64,000 bases of DNA from Enoplolaimus lenunculus (GCA_030248215.1 JASANG010001107.1:372001-436000), one strand, 5' to 3'. Positions 21,550 to 33,348 are shown, counted from the stretch's first letter. The notes: a model not told the origin generated them from the letters alone. A program made the numbers and translations.

Positions 21550-23890
21550 CTGAAACAGACAATTAAAAGTTTGCGGTGTTCACGTTATAACTGGGGAACA
21601 CGTTTTCTCTGACATGTTTAAAAATGTCTGCTAGGTTGTGGTAACTAGCCTGAATGTCCTGCAGAATGTCATATGACACTAAAACTTGAAGTTTGAATTA
21701 TTTAGATTTAGAATGCACCAAGAAGAAATTTTTCCGGGAAACAAAAAAATGAACTTAGTTCAGCATTCGAAATCATTTAATGCTACACTATATCTTAGCT
21801 GTTTGCTATTTCATTAGCGCGCACAAATTATATTGTCCCGCATATCATATGATGTTTGGTAGAATTTGTGACGTCAGGGTGCGACCAGATATTAATTTAC
21901 CGGATACCCGGAACCGGATATTGAATTTTCTTCCGAAACCGAATGTTAACTATCATGTAAATTTGTACACTGTTAAAAGTATTTGAGTGGCCCAAATATA
22001 TGTTTTTACTGAATTACAATTAATTGTTAGCGTGAGCTTTTCGTTTTGACTTCAGCGTATCAAAATTTTAACTTCTTGACTTGCCCAGCAATACAATCGC
22101 AGCATGATGTTAAAGACGTCCAGATGTAAAAAACGGTTTATGAAGTTCAGGAGCCTCACCGTAAATACCCTGTATCCGTTAGGTTTATACCAAATACCTT
22201 AACCGGATACGGATAATGATTTTTACCGGATATTAAACCGGAATCGGATATCCGGTCGCACCTTGTGTGTCGTATGGCTATTTGTATGGGATGAACACTT
22301 GATATTATGAACTTGTAAGCCAATGACATGTTGTGGCATTCACATTAAGTCGTCATTTTTATGTAGACGTCAAACCAGCACGGGAGAAAACATGTTCCAA
22401 ATTGCCCCAATTATAAAGTGAACTCCGCATTATGCGTATCACCTACACTGCCAGTAAATGCAATTTCTGTAAGTTTCAAAGCAGTAAATCTAAAGCTTCA
22501 ATAAAAATGTAGCACCAGTTGAAATTGTTCGAAACTACCATGTTTGCTGGAGTAGCCTGGTGTAGTTAAAATTAAAGCTATAGATTAGCAGTAATTAAAT
22601 ACGCACATACACAATATGCATCAATTCACTGAACCGAAACTTATACACATATGCACTACTAAAGAATAAAATATGATCTAAAAAGACACACTTCAAAAAG
22701 GTTAGAAAACAAAAAATGGCACAGGAATTTGCAACGAACACAACTAAGTCAGTTTGAAATTTTTTGTTACCTGGCATTCATGCAGTCCTGCTGCAAACAT
22801 ATCTAACACAAAACACACTATACGGTCGGAATAGAGACCGAAATGTGCAGAAGACCCTTTCTCTCATTAGGAAACGCACAGCTAATCAATATGTATATAT
22901 AACACATAATCCAGAACTCATTCAGGCTGCGTGCACATCACGTACCATGAATTAATGCAGAACTGAAAATGGCAGTAGCAATCATAGCAACTTGTATGAT
23001 ACGCATGCAGTTGAAAGCCGCTTACTAACAGTTTGGGGCACACGTAAGACGTAACACCATATGTCATGCGACACTACCACGGGCTTGAATCTTCATCACG
23101 ATAAATATAAAAATATGCTGCGATCGTGGCGAATGTAATTATATTTGCCGACAGAACAAGTCCACATGCACCCCAAGCAATCTAAAGATGGAAACAAACA
23201 CAAAGAATTGGGTGTGCACGGTACAAAAACATAAACCAAAAAGACACTCGTGCTGACCACTATTTGTTTTGTTGCATTACAGTATTACACCTAAGTCTTA
23301 GGTTGTTTTAGTTTCATTACTGTTAATGACAAGTACGCGGTTTATGGATAGAAAGCAAAAACTTCGTGATTAGCAAACCAAAATTTCAGGCATGATTTGC
23401 TTTTAATAGAATAGCGAAACATGGAAACCAAAAAGAGTTTTGTTTTTGAATGCTGTTTCATGATTAGCAAACCAAAATTTCCAGCATGATTTTGCTTTTA
23501 ATAGAATAGCGAAACATGGATGTCGGCTGCAGACATCGAAGAACGAGGCTGAATTCCTACGAAGTTTGACTGGGTTTTTAGACGAAACTTCTACAATAGA
23601 TTGTATACATTATATCAGGGGCATAATAATTTTAATTACCTATCATGAGTATCATCTACGGATTGAAAAATTTTCGCAAATGAGGTTTGCCACACATGTG
23701 CACAAAAACCATTCCCTTTCATTTCTAATATTATATCCAGCACGAACACACAGAGGAATCTTCACCGCCTACTACAATTAAACTAACGATGACACAAAAC
23801 AATGGATAATAAAAAAGCAGCAAGTATATAATGCTTAAAGCGTAGAATTACAAACTGAGAAGAAACAACAACAACAACAACAACAACAGC

Positions 23891-23970
<80 letters not shown>

Positions 23971-25548
23971 CTACAACAACGACAACAACAACAACAACAA
24001 CACATTCACCACTAAACTTACACCGTGTGCCACGTGTGCAAGCACAATTGGTAGTGCAAAAGCAGATACCACTATACCAGTTGTGGCAAATATTGCCAAC
24101 TCAGTATACGCCGAGCTGCTTGCCATTTCGTCTTGGTATCGTTTTGCGATTAACAACGGGATCGGGCATAGTATATAGAATATGATTACAAACAACGGCC
24201 ACCACGCGCTAAAATATACATATATAGCCTGTAACCGACGAGTTTTTACCAAGCTATTAACAAAATCTACTCATCGATCGTTTTCCTTAGATATAGAATA
24301 TCTACTATCTGATCATTTTCTCCAGAAAATGCATACGCCATTTCGTTGTGTTAACCAAGGAGGTAAACTTTGTGACACTGTAGCTAAATATGAGTAAAAA
24401 CGATGCTGGGATGCAACCCGCAAAACAATATTCTATGATACACTTGCATAAAAAACTGTCATGGTATGCTACGTAAAGTGTTAACGGTATATAATCGGAT
24501 GGAAAATAAAGATCTACTCATTATGAAAAAGACACAATTAGCGTAAAAACAACACAGCTTTGTATATCCTACACAGAGCTGAACATAGAATAATGAAAAG
24601 CCGTAGAGCATTCTGAATATTCAACTATGTACATCAGTTATAAAACGCCCATAACACGAATGTTATGTCTATTCATCATACCGCGGTTTGTCTAGTTGGG
24701 GAAGTGCCCCCGACACTGCCAATTCCTCCCACTTTTGGTCTTCCCCGAGTATGACGCCGACCACATTTTTCAGTGTGGCGGCATAGAACCAGACATATAG
24801 CCGTACAGCAACTAAAACCTGTTTTTGAGACTACAACAGTAGCAATTTTGATAATATATACGTATAGACCAAATGTTGCATGACGCCATATGGCTAAAAC
24901 GAACAGAGCAACACTAAGTTTATTACTCAATAGGCAAAAACCTACTTATACTTTGGCAACGCACACCCAAGCACCAAAAACAGCAGTCCGATAGAGCCAG
25001 AAAACGCCAAACATATTAATGCTGAAACGGCAAAATAAACTGCGAAATGGTGAATCAATGAAATTATAGCATTAATCTAACATCGGAGATATATAATTTA
25101 TTAGGAACCTAGCTTGACCATATGATTTCGATATTCAAAGTTGAAGAGTATATAGTTTTATGTTAAATAATGCAAAAAACAGAAACCTTGCTTAACGAAC
25201 AGATCCTTGCCCTTTATTTATGCAAAACGTTTACATGGGCATCACATACGCTAAGCCTCAACCAAGATGTTCATTGGCTTTAAGACTTCAGAAATTAGCA
25301 ATCTGCTAAGATGAAGTCATGTAATCTATTTCAAATGTATATACGTTGTATATTCAACGTGACTGAAAACATGAAGGTCATTGCATATGCCGCTGAATTG
25401 ATTAGATTTCACAGCACTAAATAATTCAAACGAGTCCTACGTATTTCTTCCAATGCATGATGCTCGTGTCGATAAGGGTTTTACAGAATCAGAGGTGCGT
25501 AGAACCAACAGAAACACGTGACAGAAACTAACACTTTATATCTGCCAT
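21430..25548 (-). CDS. LEPROT: LEPROT/VPS55 endosomal four-pass membrane protein, alternative last exons
   Basis: Small four-helix membrane protein of endosomes. Yeast Vps55 acts in late-endosome-to-vacuole sorting, and vertebrate LEPROT/LEPROTL1 limit surface growth-hormone and leptin receptors. Minus-strand coding exons: 25548-25533 (MADIK, donor GTTAGT), 25021-24946, 24208-24022 and a last exon at either 23181-23074 or 21549-21430. Phases join exactly: 16+76+187 = 279 nt, 93 codons, then 35 or 39 codons to a stop. Products are 128 or 132 residues against about 131 in vertebrates. Key stretches: [20 protein letters not shown] (TM1), [20 protein letters not shown] (TM2), [24 protein letters not shown] (TM3), then WGACGLVL (TM4). 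All frames are intact. Intron 3 starts with a long (UUG)n tract; the distal intron holds a type C element. Confidence 0.94.
21875..22265. mobile_element. Type C hAT-like element in the LEPROT distal intron
   Basis: Starts CAGGGTGCGACCAGATATT and ends GGATATCCGGTCGCACCTTG. Flanked by TGTGACGT (21867-21874) and TGTGTCGT (22266-22273), an 8-bp duplication with one change. It lies between the two alternative last exons. Non-coding. Confidence 0.75.
22274..23073. other. LEPROT intron between alternative last exons
   Basis: AT-rich sequence with no recognised feature. It should contain the polyadenylation region of the proximal isoform, but no canonical AATAAA on the minus strand was seen. Confidence 0.4.
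23074..23181 (-). CDS. LEPROT: LEPROT alternative last exon, proximal
   Basis: The acceptor CTTTAG precedes ATTGCTTGGGGTGCATGTGG at 23181. It reads [20 protein letters not shown], then [15 protein letters not shown], stop TAG at 23076-23074. It is in phase 0 with exon 3. Both last exons end in their own stop, so a transcript can use only one as its coding end. Both frames and acceptors are intact, arguing that neither is a relic. Confidence 0.88.
   Translation of the reverse strand: MAWGACGLVLSANIITFATIAAYFYIYRDEDSSPW
23864..24003 (-). repeat. (CAA)n microsatellite, (UUG)n in the LEPROT transcript
   Basis: About 45 near-perfect CAA units with rare changes (CAG, CTA, CGA). In the sense strand of LEPROT it is a (TTG)n run that begins 18 nt after the exon 3 donor (GTAAGT at 24021), upstream of both alternative last exons. 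Confidence 0.95.
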
Positions 25549-25708
25549 CGCGAAAAATGTCACTTTGCTTCAAAATATTGTGACTTATGCAACGGATACC
25601 AACCCAATAAATTATAATAATAACAATAACAATACTACTACTAATAATAATGACTGAAATTCCCGTGAATGACGGTTATTACTAGTTCCCAATTACATAC
25701 AAATCTGA
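25549..25708. other. LEPROT upstream region
   Basis: Presumed 5' untranslated or promoter DNA of LEPROT, which is read leftwards from 25548. It contains a short AT-rich stretch of AATAAT/ACT trinucleotides at 25615-25650. No TATA element can be assigned. Confidence 0.3.
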
Positions 25709-26015
25709 CTGGGTGCAACAGCAAGGGTTCCGATAGGAAAATCCGGTATTTTTCACTATCTAATTCTAGTAATAAGTCCGGTATTTTTTCACCGGTATTT
25801 TCGGTATTGAAAATTTCTCATTCGAAAATTTAAGAAAAATTGGCATATTTTTCCAACTTATTTTTCTAAAATTGTCTGACCGAGTATTGCCCAATTTTTT
25901 AATTTGTGCCATACTCAATATTTCGTCATACATTTCAAGATACTGCATTTGATTCAGAATTTTGGCATCCTAAATGTTGTGTTTACACCATTAAAAACAG
26001 TTTTGCGCTAATAGT
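25709..26015 (-). mobile_element. Type A element, reversed, truncated
   Basis: Reverse-strand type A interior: ATTTCTCATTCGAAAATTT, GGCATATTTTTCCAACTTA, CCGAGTATTGCCCAA, GAATTTTGGCATCCTAAATG. The start is a weak CTGGGTGCAACAG-like end; the distal end is lost near 26015. Confidence 0.55.
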
Positions 26016-26505
26016 GATCTAATCGTTGTATCAACAGCCAAGCACATGTAGTATCTCCTCAGTAGCACTATAATAGCAAATATCTCATACGTACTTTTTT
26101 TCACTTAGATGGCAAACAGAACAATTTATCTAATCATTCTAAGTAAAAAACATCACGCACAGTAAATCGGAGTTAAATCTCATGTTTTGCGCATTAGTTT
26201 TTTTAAATCACTTCGTTTTGCCTTGTAGATCGGTAACACGCTATCATAAAGCGAAATAAAACAGGTTTCCGGCGCAACCTTTCGTGTAGAAAAAAGTATC
26301 TCGCTCATTTTTAATGATCCGCAGCCAGCAAAACGTCGGCCACTCCACCACCCTATTTTCTGTGTCGCTATTACGATTCATCATTATTCCCTTTGCATAC
26401 GCTCTAGGTATATAAGGAATGTATTCTTGTCGTAGACAGCTCTTCATGCAGATATATGCAACCCGTATTTGCTCGATAATAATGCGAAGAAACACGTGGA
26501 AATTA

Positions 26506-27070
26506 CTCAATTTCCTTGATAACTGATTTGGTGACACCTTGGGACGTTTTATTGCACGAATAGCGATTGCCATACGCAATTACTAGGCTCGTTATGTCAT
26601 TGGAATTGTCTTCAATGTAGCGAGTCATTGCATTGTTGATATTACAATTGGAAATGATGCCCAGCGTTGTTACGAACAACTCGTAGCAGACTTGTGTCAC
26701 GGCATCTTCGGGTGTTTCGGCGAATTTATTTTGACTCGTGATCTCAAAAAGTTTCCACATTCGTCGCGCATTTCCGAAGGAACACTTATTTGGTCAGTAT
26801 TTCTTGACATAGTTCCTCGGCAAAATTTTGCTGCAGCTAAACAACCATGCGGATCTTTCTCGCAAACACTTTTAAGGAATTAATTTCCGAGCATCTTTAA
26901 ATCACTGATTTGGCTGCGACTTTGCATTGAGCATATCATAGCGTTTACCCGATAGGCAAACAATTTTTCTCACGTTCTTAATCCAAAACTCTTTGTCTTT
27001 CGGTTTGACTGGAGCGCACACCATACCATCGTCGCATTGACTTTTTTCAAACATTTGAAAAACTTCCAGC
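26506..27070 (-). pseudogene. Unrecognised, apparently broken coding stretch with spaced cysteines
   Basis: On the minus strand three successive frames look coding by composition. 27070-26925: MFEKSQCDDGMVCAPVKPKD, then FWIKNVRKIVCLSGKRYDML. About 26885-26740: SVCEKDPHGCLAAAKFCRG and MRDECGNFLRSR. 26760-26506: a frame with TQVCYELFVTTLGIISNCN and AYGNRYSC. They follow one another with overlaps but in different frames and with stops between. It may be a decayed gene or exons of an unknown one with unseen introns. The family was not recognised. Confidence 0.3.
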
Positions 27071-27189
27071 TAATTTTCTGCTTGACGTGAACGAGATAAA
27101 ATTCAGACACTTTTGTTAGTTAACGAAACTGGCAACATTTTATGTTAACATGTTTTATACCTACATCTTTTGAACGTGCTGATTTGCCA

Positions 27190-27560
27190 GATGACTGGCG
27201 GCATGCAATTGTTCTTGTTTCTATAAAAGGTTGTATAACGGTACCAGCAGATTATAGACCAATACTTGGTTAATTGTGCTTGTAAGGTCTGCGAAAAAAT
27301 TATTTCTGACAAAATTTATAGTTTTGTTGAATTATAGCTCGTTCTATTCTTCCCAACATGGTTATAGACATGGAAAATCTACATTAACAAAAATCTAGTG
27401 TACGGTATTTCTGACAAACTGCTTCGATGGATAAAAGTGTATCTGTCTAACAGAACTCTGTTAGTTAAAGTGAACGACTTCTTTTCACGTTGAACGTACG
27501 TATGTTAGAAGTACTGTTTCAACTTTTATAAATGACTTAACGGATTTCAAACTCAGTTCG
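27190..27560 (+). mobile_element. LINE reverse-transcriptase fragment
   Basis: Frames read LPDDWRHAIVLVSIKG, ADYRPI, VNCACKVCEKIISDKIYSF, then after a gap YGISDKLLRWIKVYLSNRTL and FINDLTDF. These are the classical LINE RT blocks (PxxWK...PIxK, NYRPI, KxLExI, GI..LL.WI..YLxxR, INDL). The QHGFR, YLDFSKAFD and ADD blocks are missing or damaged and stops are present, so it is an internally deleted fossil fragment of a CR1/Jockey-like element. No ends were seen. Confidence 0.75.
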
Positions 27561-28077
27561 CAAATTTCTGCAATAGAAATATTTAGTTTTTGCGGAAAAC
27601 GTCCTCTGTGTTTATCAACCCCCAATGTAGGACTGCATATATTTACGGCACGTATATATATGAAATTTACTGTTTTAGTAGAATCTGTGTAAAAAAAGTA
27701 ATACTAAAAGAATTCCAAAAATGTTAAATTTTACATACTTTACTTACAAAGACTGTAGACATTAAACCTACAATCTATAGTACTAAGAAGTATTCATCCT
27801 AATTTGATTTTTATGCACAAACTAATTTGAAACATGGTGGCCATCAATTTTTACTATTTATTTGAGTTGGCAACATGCGCCCAAGCGGGAGATAACCCGA
27901 GATCTGTAAATCCGCGTCCCATGCACACTACTTGTTACAATACCGAAAACTGCCGAGTGTAAGCATGGGAGACTTGCTTGTCCTAGCGCATATGCAATAT
28001 ATGCAATATACATTATATAGTATGCTTGCCAGCAGCATACGGTCGACGCATAGTCGACGATAAAAATGTTGGAGGCG

Positions 28078-28149
28078 GGCTACGTGGTGCAGTGGCAACA
28101 GCGTCTGCCAGACGCGCAGTAGGCGCCAGTTCCAAACCAGCCGTGACCC
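28078..28149 (+). repeat. tRNA-Gly(GCC)-like head of a SINE, or tRNA pseudogene
   Basis: An A-box-like TGGTGCAGTGG (28085-28095) and B-box-like AGTTCCAAACC (28128-28138) stand at tRNA spacing. 28078-28084 pairs with 28142-28148 at six of seven positions. A loop CTGCCAG would present GCC. The D and T stems are poor, so it is not a good tRNA. The following 100 bp (to about 28260, with CCCGGTTCCTGCC and GCCGAGACTGAGAC) could be a SINE body. Only one copy was noticed. Confidence 0.45.
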
Positions 28150-28794
28150 ACTTTTCCAGCTGCTTAGTAGAAACTAGGTCTGAAATCCCGGTTCCTGCCT
28201 AGATTGACGCCGAGACTGAGACTCCCATCCCTGATACGTGGAAGTCGCAATATATACGACGTACAGAAAACAGCCACCGCCAGTAAACATTTGCAACAAC
28301 GCTACACATTTATATGAATTATTCCGATATTGAACTTCGTCAAATCAAATAGAACACAGTAGCAACCGTGACCAACAGCATTAGATGTTCTATAGATAAA
28401 ACACTAGCTATGCATTAATTGTATGCAGTAAGCATACCTTCAATAGAAATATTCCGTGATCAACAGGTAGTTATACCAACGTTTAGCCTTTGCAGACACA
28501 ACGGTGCAATTTCAAGTCTTATTCAGATGACGCTAGCAACAAAGCACAAATAAACACAAATGTTTAGTTCAAATATTTTTTGCCAGTGGCGCTTTGAGGA
28601 ATTTTAATGATGGGCGGTGGATTGGTTGATTGGATACGCAATTAAAAAGGCTGTATTGCACACGATGCTGAAGAAACCTCGCTAGTAATGCGAGCAAAGT
28701 CTCAGTCACATTTATTATACTGCGTAAACTTTAAGTGTGCCCATGTTTTCCGGGCCCTATAAATACACTACATCAGAATTAATTTGACAACTTT

Positions 28795-28925
28795 TCGCTT
28801 TAGATTTGACTTCGGGGACCTTTAATTGGCCTCCCTGAAGGAGTCGAATTTGACTCAGTTTGTGTAGTCCTGAAAAACCTATTTTGGCAGGAGTAAGTTT
28901 GACTCAACAGCCAGAAAAACCATCG
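28795..28925. repeat. Second copy of the GACTCAGTTTGTGTAGTCC repeat
   Basis: Shares GACTCAGTTTGTGTAGTCC and AGTCGAATTTGACTC with 20100-20265; ends near GTTTGACTCAAC. Confidence 0.5.
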
Positions 28926-29490
28926 TAAATCACCTATAAAGGTTGGCACAGGATTCCACAAAATTAGTATTCGGATGGCGAATATCCGTATGTATACGGA
29001 GGTAGGTCCGAAATTGGATTTGATTAAGTGTTGAACCGATAGTGCAAAATAGAACACATCGCCAGCGTGGCCGATGTTTTGGTTCAACACTGATCTATGT
29101 CCGTTTCAGTCATAAAAACCGAGAACCTCATTTTTAATTGCCATAGTTGTAAAACCAAATTGGAGCAGTTTTCTTCATACAGATCTGCTGCAATTGTCAG
29201 ATTTATAATAAAAATAACTAGTGCGCCGCTATTTTTTCCTACAAAATTATAGAAATCCCGATGAATATTTGCGTGTTTTAATTACCAAAAGCAGGGTAAA
29301 GCGCCCCACTTCCAAATAGACTCGGGCCAAACCTTGTGATTAAAATTGATTTTTTATCAATTCCGCATCTCCTCGTTCAGAAATGTTCAACTCTACCCGT
29401 GTTTTGGACGAAAAAATTGCACAGTTTTATAAAAGTACTTATTTTGTACAATCTGAAAAGAATTTGATTTGTGCCCCATTGTCCCGTGTT

Positions 29491-29960
29491 CCCAGCGAAA
29501 ATTTGCAGCTTCCCGTTTTCCCATTTGCCCGGAAAAATCTGTCTCGTTTTCCCATTTGCCAGAAACAATCCTGTCCCGTTTTCCTGTTTTTCCAGCAACC
29601 AATTGTAGCTGTCTTGTGTTCCCATTTGCCTAAAACAGGACTGTCCCATTGCTCCGTTTTCCTAGCGAATACTTACAGTTGTCCCGGTTTCCCGTTTGTT
29701 CGAAACATACATGTCCGTTTTCCCGTTCCTGCGAAAAATAGGAGTTGTCCCGTTTTTACATTTGCCCGAAACAAACCTGTCCAATTTTCCCGTTTCCCAG
29801 CGAAAATGCAGCTGTCATGTTTTCCCATTGCCTGAAACAGGCCAGTCCCATAGTTTCGTTTTCCCAGTGAATACTTGCAGCTGTCCCATTTTCCCATTTG
29901 CCCGAAACATACCTGTCCGTTTCCCCTATTTATCCATCGAAAATTGCAGCTGTAAACCTC
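29491..29960 (+). repeat. About 69-bp minisatellite, around seven copies
   Basis: Diverged copies of a unit containing CCAGCGAAAATTTGCAGCT, GTCCCGTTTTCCCATTTGCC and CGAAACAAACCTGTCC. Because the unit is about 69 bp, a multiple of three, it leaves frames open on both strands, which look like proteins with FPFARN repeats but are explained by the repeat. Confidence 0.8.
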
Positions 29961-30379
29961 CAGTGAACGTTCGAATCAAATTGTTCTACATTAGGAAAAT
30001 TCCTCCAAACAACAACACTGATATACACATACCTAACTGTCATCGTAATATCTATAAAAGACTTTGTGAACGTTAATTATTCCACTATTTGCGATCACGC
30101 TATCGAATATGAGAACAAATTTACCGTTTTTCCACTTCGTATAAGACTGTCCGCAATTATACATTGAAAATCCCTCAAACGCATTAACTTTGTAACGCCT
30201 AGTTGTTCGCACTGTCGCTTGTACAGTAGCCACGCATTTTACGACGGAAACGTTTAAACAGAAAAACGCCAGCCTCATATATAATTTTTGTACCAAGTCG
30301 GAACCGATACAACCGACCAATGAATTGTTTCATCTACACCCCCATATAGTGTTGCACAGCCTTGGTCCCTAAAATGAAA

Positions 30380-31558
30380 AAGTGCTGCGTTTCGGCAACT
30401 AACCAGTGCTGAAACGCTTCACCCATTTAATTTTCCAAGTGCGTTGAAACCAAATTCAGTACTCCGCTATCTAGCCAGCGTACCACGCAAATACCTAAAT
30501 TGACATCAGTAATAAAGTCTGACGAACCACATTCCTCTTGCTTCAGTTGTGTTTCGCTCTTAAGCAGCTTTCCAGTCCCTTCAGTTTGTTAGCTCTCACT
30601 GCATCTACGGCCCAGATATCACACGATTTATGCTTTAGTAGCCCAATAGACCGAAATACGCTTCATGGCAAACTTTCTGAGGAAATGTGTCACACAAGTT
30701 AGCCACAACACCAGGAGCAACACAGAGTGGTTTTGAATGAGCATCCATTGATATTGTGCCAGATACACCTGAAAATGATACACGATACTAACCCCACAAA
30801 GCGCCCAAACCGTACCTTACTTGCGAGGTTTACTGCGTATGTATTGCCGAATATCCCAACGCGTTATTGTTGGCACCATCATTTGGTCGACTGATTGTTT
30901 TTCTTCTGCTTCTATCTTTAGACACACATTTCGCAGGCCGTCAATAAGTGGTCTAATCTTGAATAACCAAGCAAATTCCACACTTTGCCTATCTGGAATC
31001 TTTGCGTTGTCGTTAAAATGAATCTGCTTTTTCACGTATTCAAAATCATATTTTAACATTGTGTCTGCTATTGTAGCAATCCGGGCCCTTCATGACCAAT
31101 AAAGTTTGTATCATAGATACGACAGTACTCCCAAAGCAGAATCATCTTGAAATATTGTTCAATTTGTTCAATGCTGATCGTTCTAGGACATGCACCACTG
31201 CATCCAATGTAGCTTTTCGTAGTGTAAATGTTAGTTTGTTAGCAACTATTACCTACCATAGCATCAGTTATGAGCTGACGAAAATATATACATGATAGGT
31301 TCCATGTCCAATATCTCACCCTCGGGTTCCGAAAAGTTTTGCTCTTGAAACGAACGATCAATTATATTTGGTTGTTTTTCGCCAGCGCAACTCTTCTTTT
31401 TCCTCTAATATATTATCTGTTCCGACAGAAGTACCATCGTCCGGTTCATTATCGTCAGAATTTTCGTAATTACGCTCAGCTAGAATCTAGATTTATAATC
31501 TGCACGAGCTCCTCACACCTCGTCAGAATTACTTCCTGACTCCTCCTCCTCACTGTCA
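30380..31558 (-). mobile_element. piggyBac-family transposase remnant
   Basis: On the minus strand: an acidic N-terminus DSEEEESGSNSDEV (about 31558-31517), ISIEQIEQYFKMILLWEY-like sequence (about 31180-31120), VKKQIHFNDNAKIPDRQSVE and WLFKIRPLIDGLRN (about 31040-30950), VDQMMVP (about 30905), RQYIRSKPRK (about 30850), RANKLKG, then LKSETQLKQEE and NLGICVVRWLDSGVLNLVS near 30540-30440. These are successive piggyBac blocks, including the HFNDN and DExMVP regions. Frame changes and stops separate them, and the acidic residue expected before QMMVP reads VDQ. No TTAA-flanked ends were found. A decayed plain DNA transposon. Confidence 0.78.
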
Positions 31559-31559
31559 A

Positions 31560-33340
31560 AACCGGTACTTTATAACAGTGTCCTTGTGAATACCTCATGA
31601 TTTCGGTTAAGGATTGAAACCACCAACTCCGCGCTTAGGTCCCTATTCCAATGACGCTTATATCGCTCTGGTTCAACAAATGCAGTCGTTTCCCCATTTA
31701 TGCCCCCCAACACCGTATTAAAGCTAGATACCGGTAAAGTACAAGTAACGACTAGACAGGTATAACAACAATATGCTTATCTGCCGACCATTATTGTCAA
31801 CCGAGGAGGCCGAAAGTTCCTTGTTACAGGTGCTTTCCGCACGTCAACTACGATACTCTTAACCATGTTGTTCCACTAAGTCACAAGCTCACACCGTACA
31901 AAACAAATGCAAACTTTAACGTGACAATCCCGAATACTCCGTAAATCCCCAATAACCGTACAGAGTTCCCAAGATTCCCCAGAAAACAGCCGAAACTAGC
32001 CCCGCTAGAATCGACAAACCCCAGAACAACTCCAAATAACCCCAGAAAACCCCTTAACACATATCCCCAGAATCCCCGATAAATCCCCAGGTACTGCCCG
32101 TAGGCTCCGCGCTTCCGTTGCTGAATCCATGATTACGCCGGCTCACCGCGCTCACATTGGAGCTACCGTGACTACTATCCCAAGTAAAACCAATGACTAC
32201 TATCCCAAGTAAAACCAATATGTCCACGTCTCCCGATAACCGCTATGCAAACCAACTAATTCCAAACAAACGCTAATAAATTCCGTAAACTACGCAAGTA
32301 AATCGCACACACAAAAACGCCGCATTTTCCAGGTGAAAAATATCAGAATGAAATTTGCAGGCTGGCTAACGCAGCCCCCGTGTTTTGTTGATTTGCATAT
32401 ATTTGGGTGTCCCGGGAGTCCAGACACCTTAGGGACACTTGAATCCGCCATACAATAACGCATACACAACGACATATACCCCCCAGCCCCTAGCTCTGAA
32501 ATTTGGCGCAATAGGCCAACAAAACCATTTTTAGGTAATTCAAATCGCTCTAAATCACTTACAATTTGATTTACTGAGATCTATACATGTCATACAAAGG
32601 GCTTGTTATGTATAATATTACCTCAGAGGTTTTCAGCTGACAAAGATAATCTGCACGCCTAATCATTAACGCATATAATAAGATGTTCAGGATGTGAATA
32701 TGTTAGGTGCTTATTTATGGCTTCTCCCATAGCCTGCTCACTAAGCCTCAGCGAATAAACCTAACTATAACCTACGCGTAAGCTTAAATATAAGCTTGTC
32801 TTTAACGCTAATCCTCCTAGTATCGCTAAGTCTAAGCGTCACAATGAGCTTAAGCTTAACCTTAAACAAAAATTAGTCTAAAGATTATGTTTACTCTATT
32901 GCAATCCCATATAAAAACGTTCCGCGGCTGATTTTTACATGGACCAAATTTCAAGTCAAATACAGTTCCGGCTCCGATTGCGAGCAGACATTACTCTAAC
33001 CGGCATTTCCCGTCGTTTTAAACTGTGCTTATATCAGTTCCCAGTGCATATTTCTTATGTATTGACATGGAATTTATCAGAGAAACGTGAATAACATTCA
33101 CGTTATAGCAAATTTATTTATCTAGCGCATACTAATTATATTATAAGAAAACATTGTAGGTATGTACACAATTAAAATTCATTTGCAAAAATATTGAACA
33201 AGCAGTAGAAGAATATTAATATAAAAATATATTACTTTCTCCATCGCGAACACTATATACGTACACTTTAAACTTCAACCAGACCATTCAGCGCAGCGTT
33301 GGTACAAAAAAAACGAAAAATGAGCTAAACATAACAGTGT
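31560..33340. other. Intergenic: C-rich low complexity and degenerate hexamers
   Basis: 31920-32100 is rich in AATCCCC/CCCAGAA strings. 32167-32219 is a 25-bp direct duplication of GACTACTATCCCAAGTAAAA. 32740-32890 is full of CTAAGC/CTTAAG/CCTAAC hexamers ending in the shared ATTAGTCTAAAG. No gene was recognised. Confidence 0.5.
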
Positions 33341-33342
33341 TA

Positions 33343-33348
33343 TTTATT
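33343..33348 (-). promoter_or_regulatory. AATAAA polyadenylation signal of SAP130
   Basis: AATAAA on the minus strand, 24 nt after the stop codon, implying a very short 3' untranslated region. Confidence 0.55.

Noticed and set aside
24676-24930. 84-codon minus-strand frame inside LEPROT intron 2
   Set aside because: Not in phase with LEPROT exons and without recognised similarity; the spliced exons account for the gene.
28078-28149. Working tRNA-Gly gene
   Set aside because: D and T stems pair poorly; better read as a SINE head or pseudogene.
29383-29835. 150-codon plus-strand frame with FPFARN-like repeats
   Set aside because: Explained entirely by the 69-bp minisatellite; both strands are open for the same reason.
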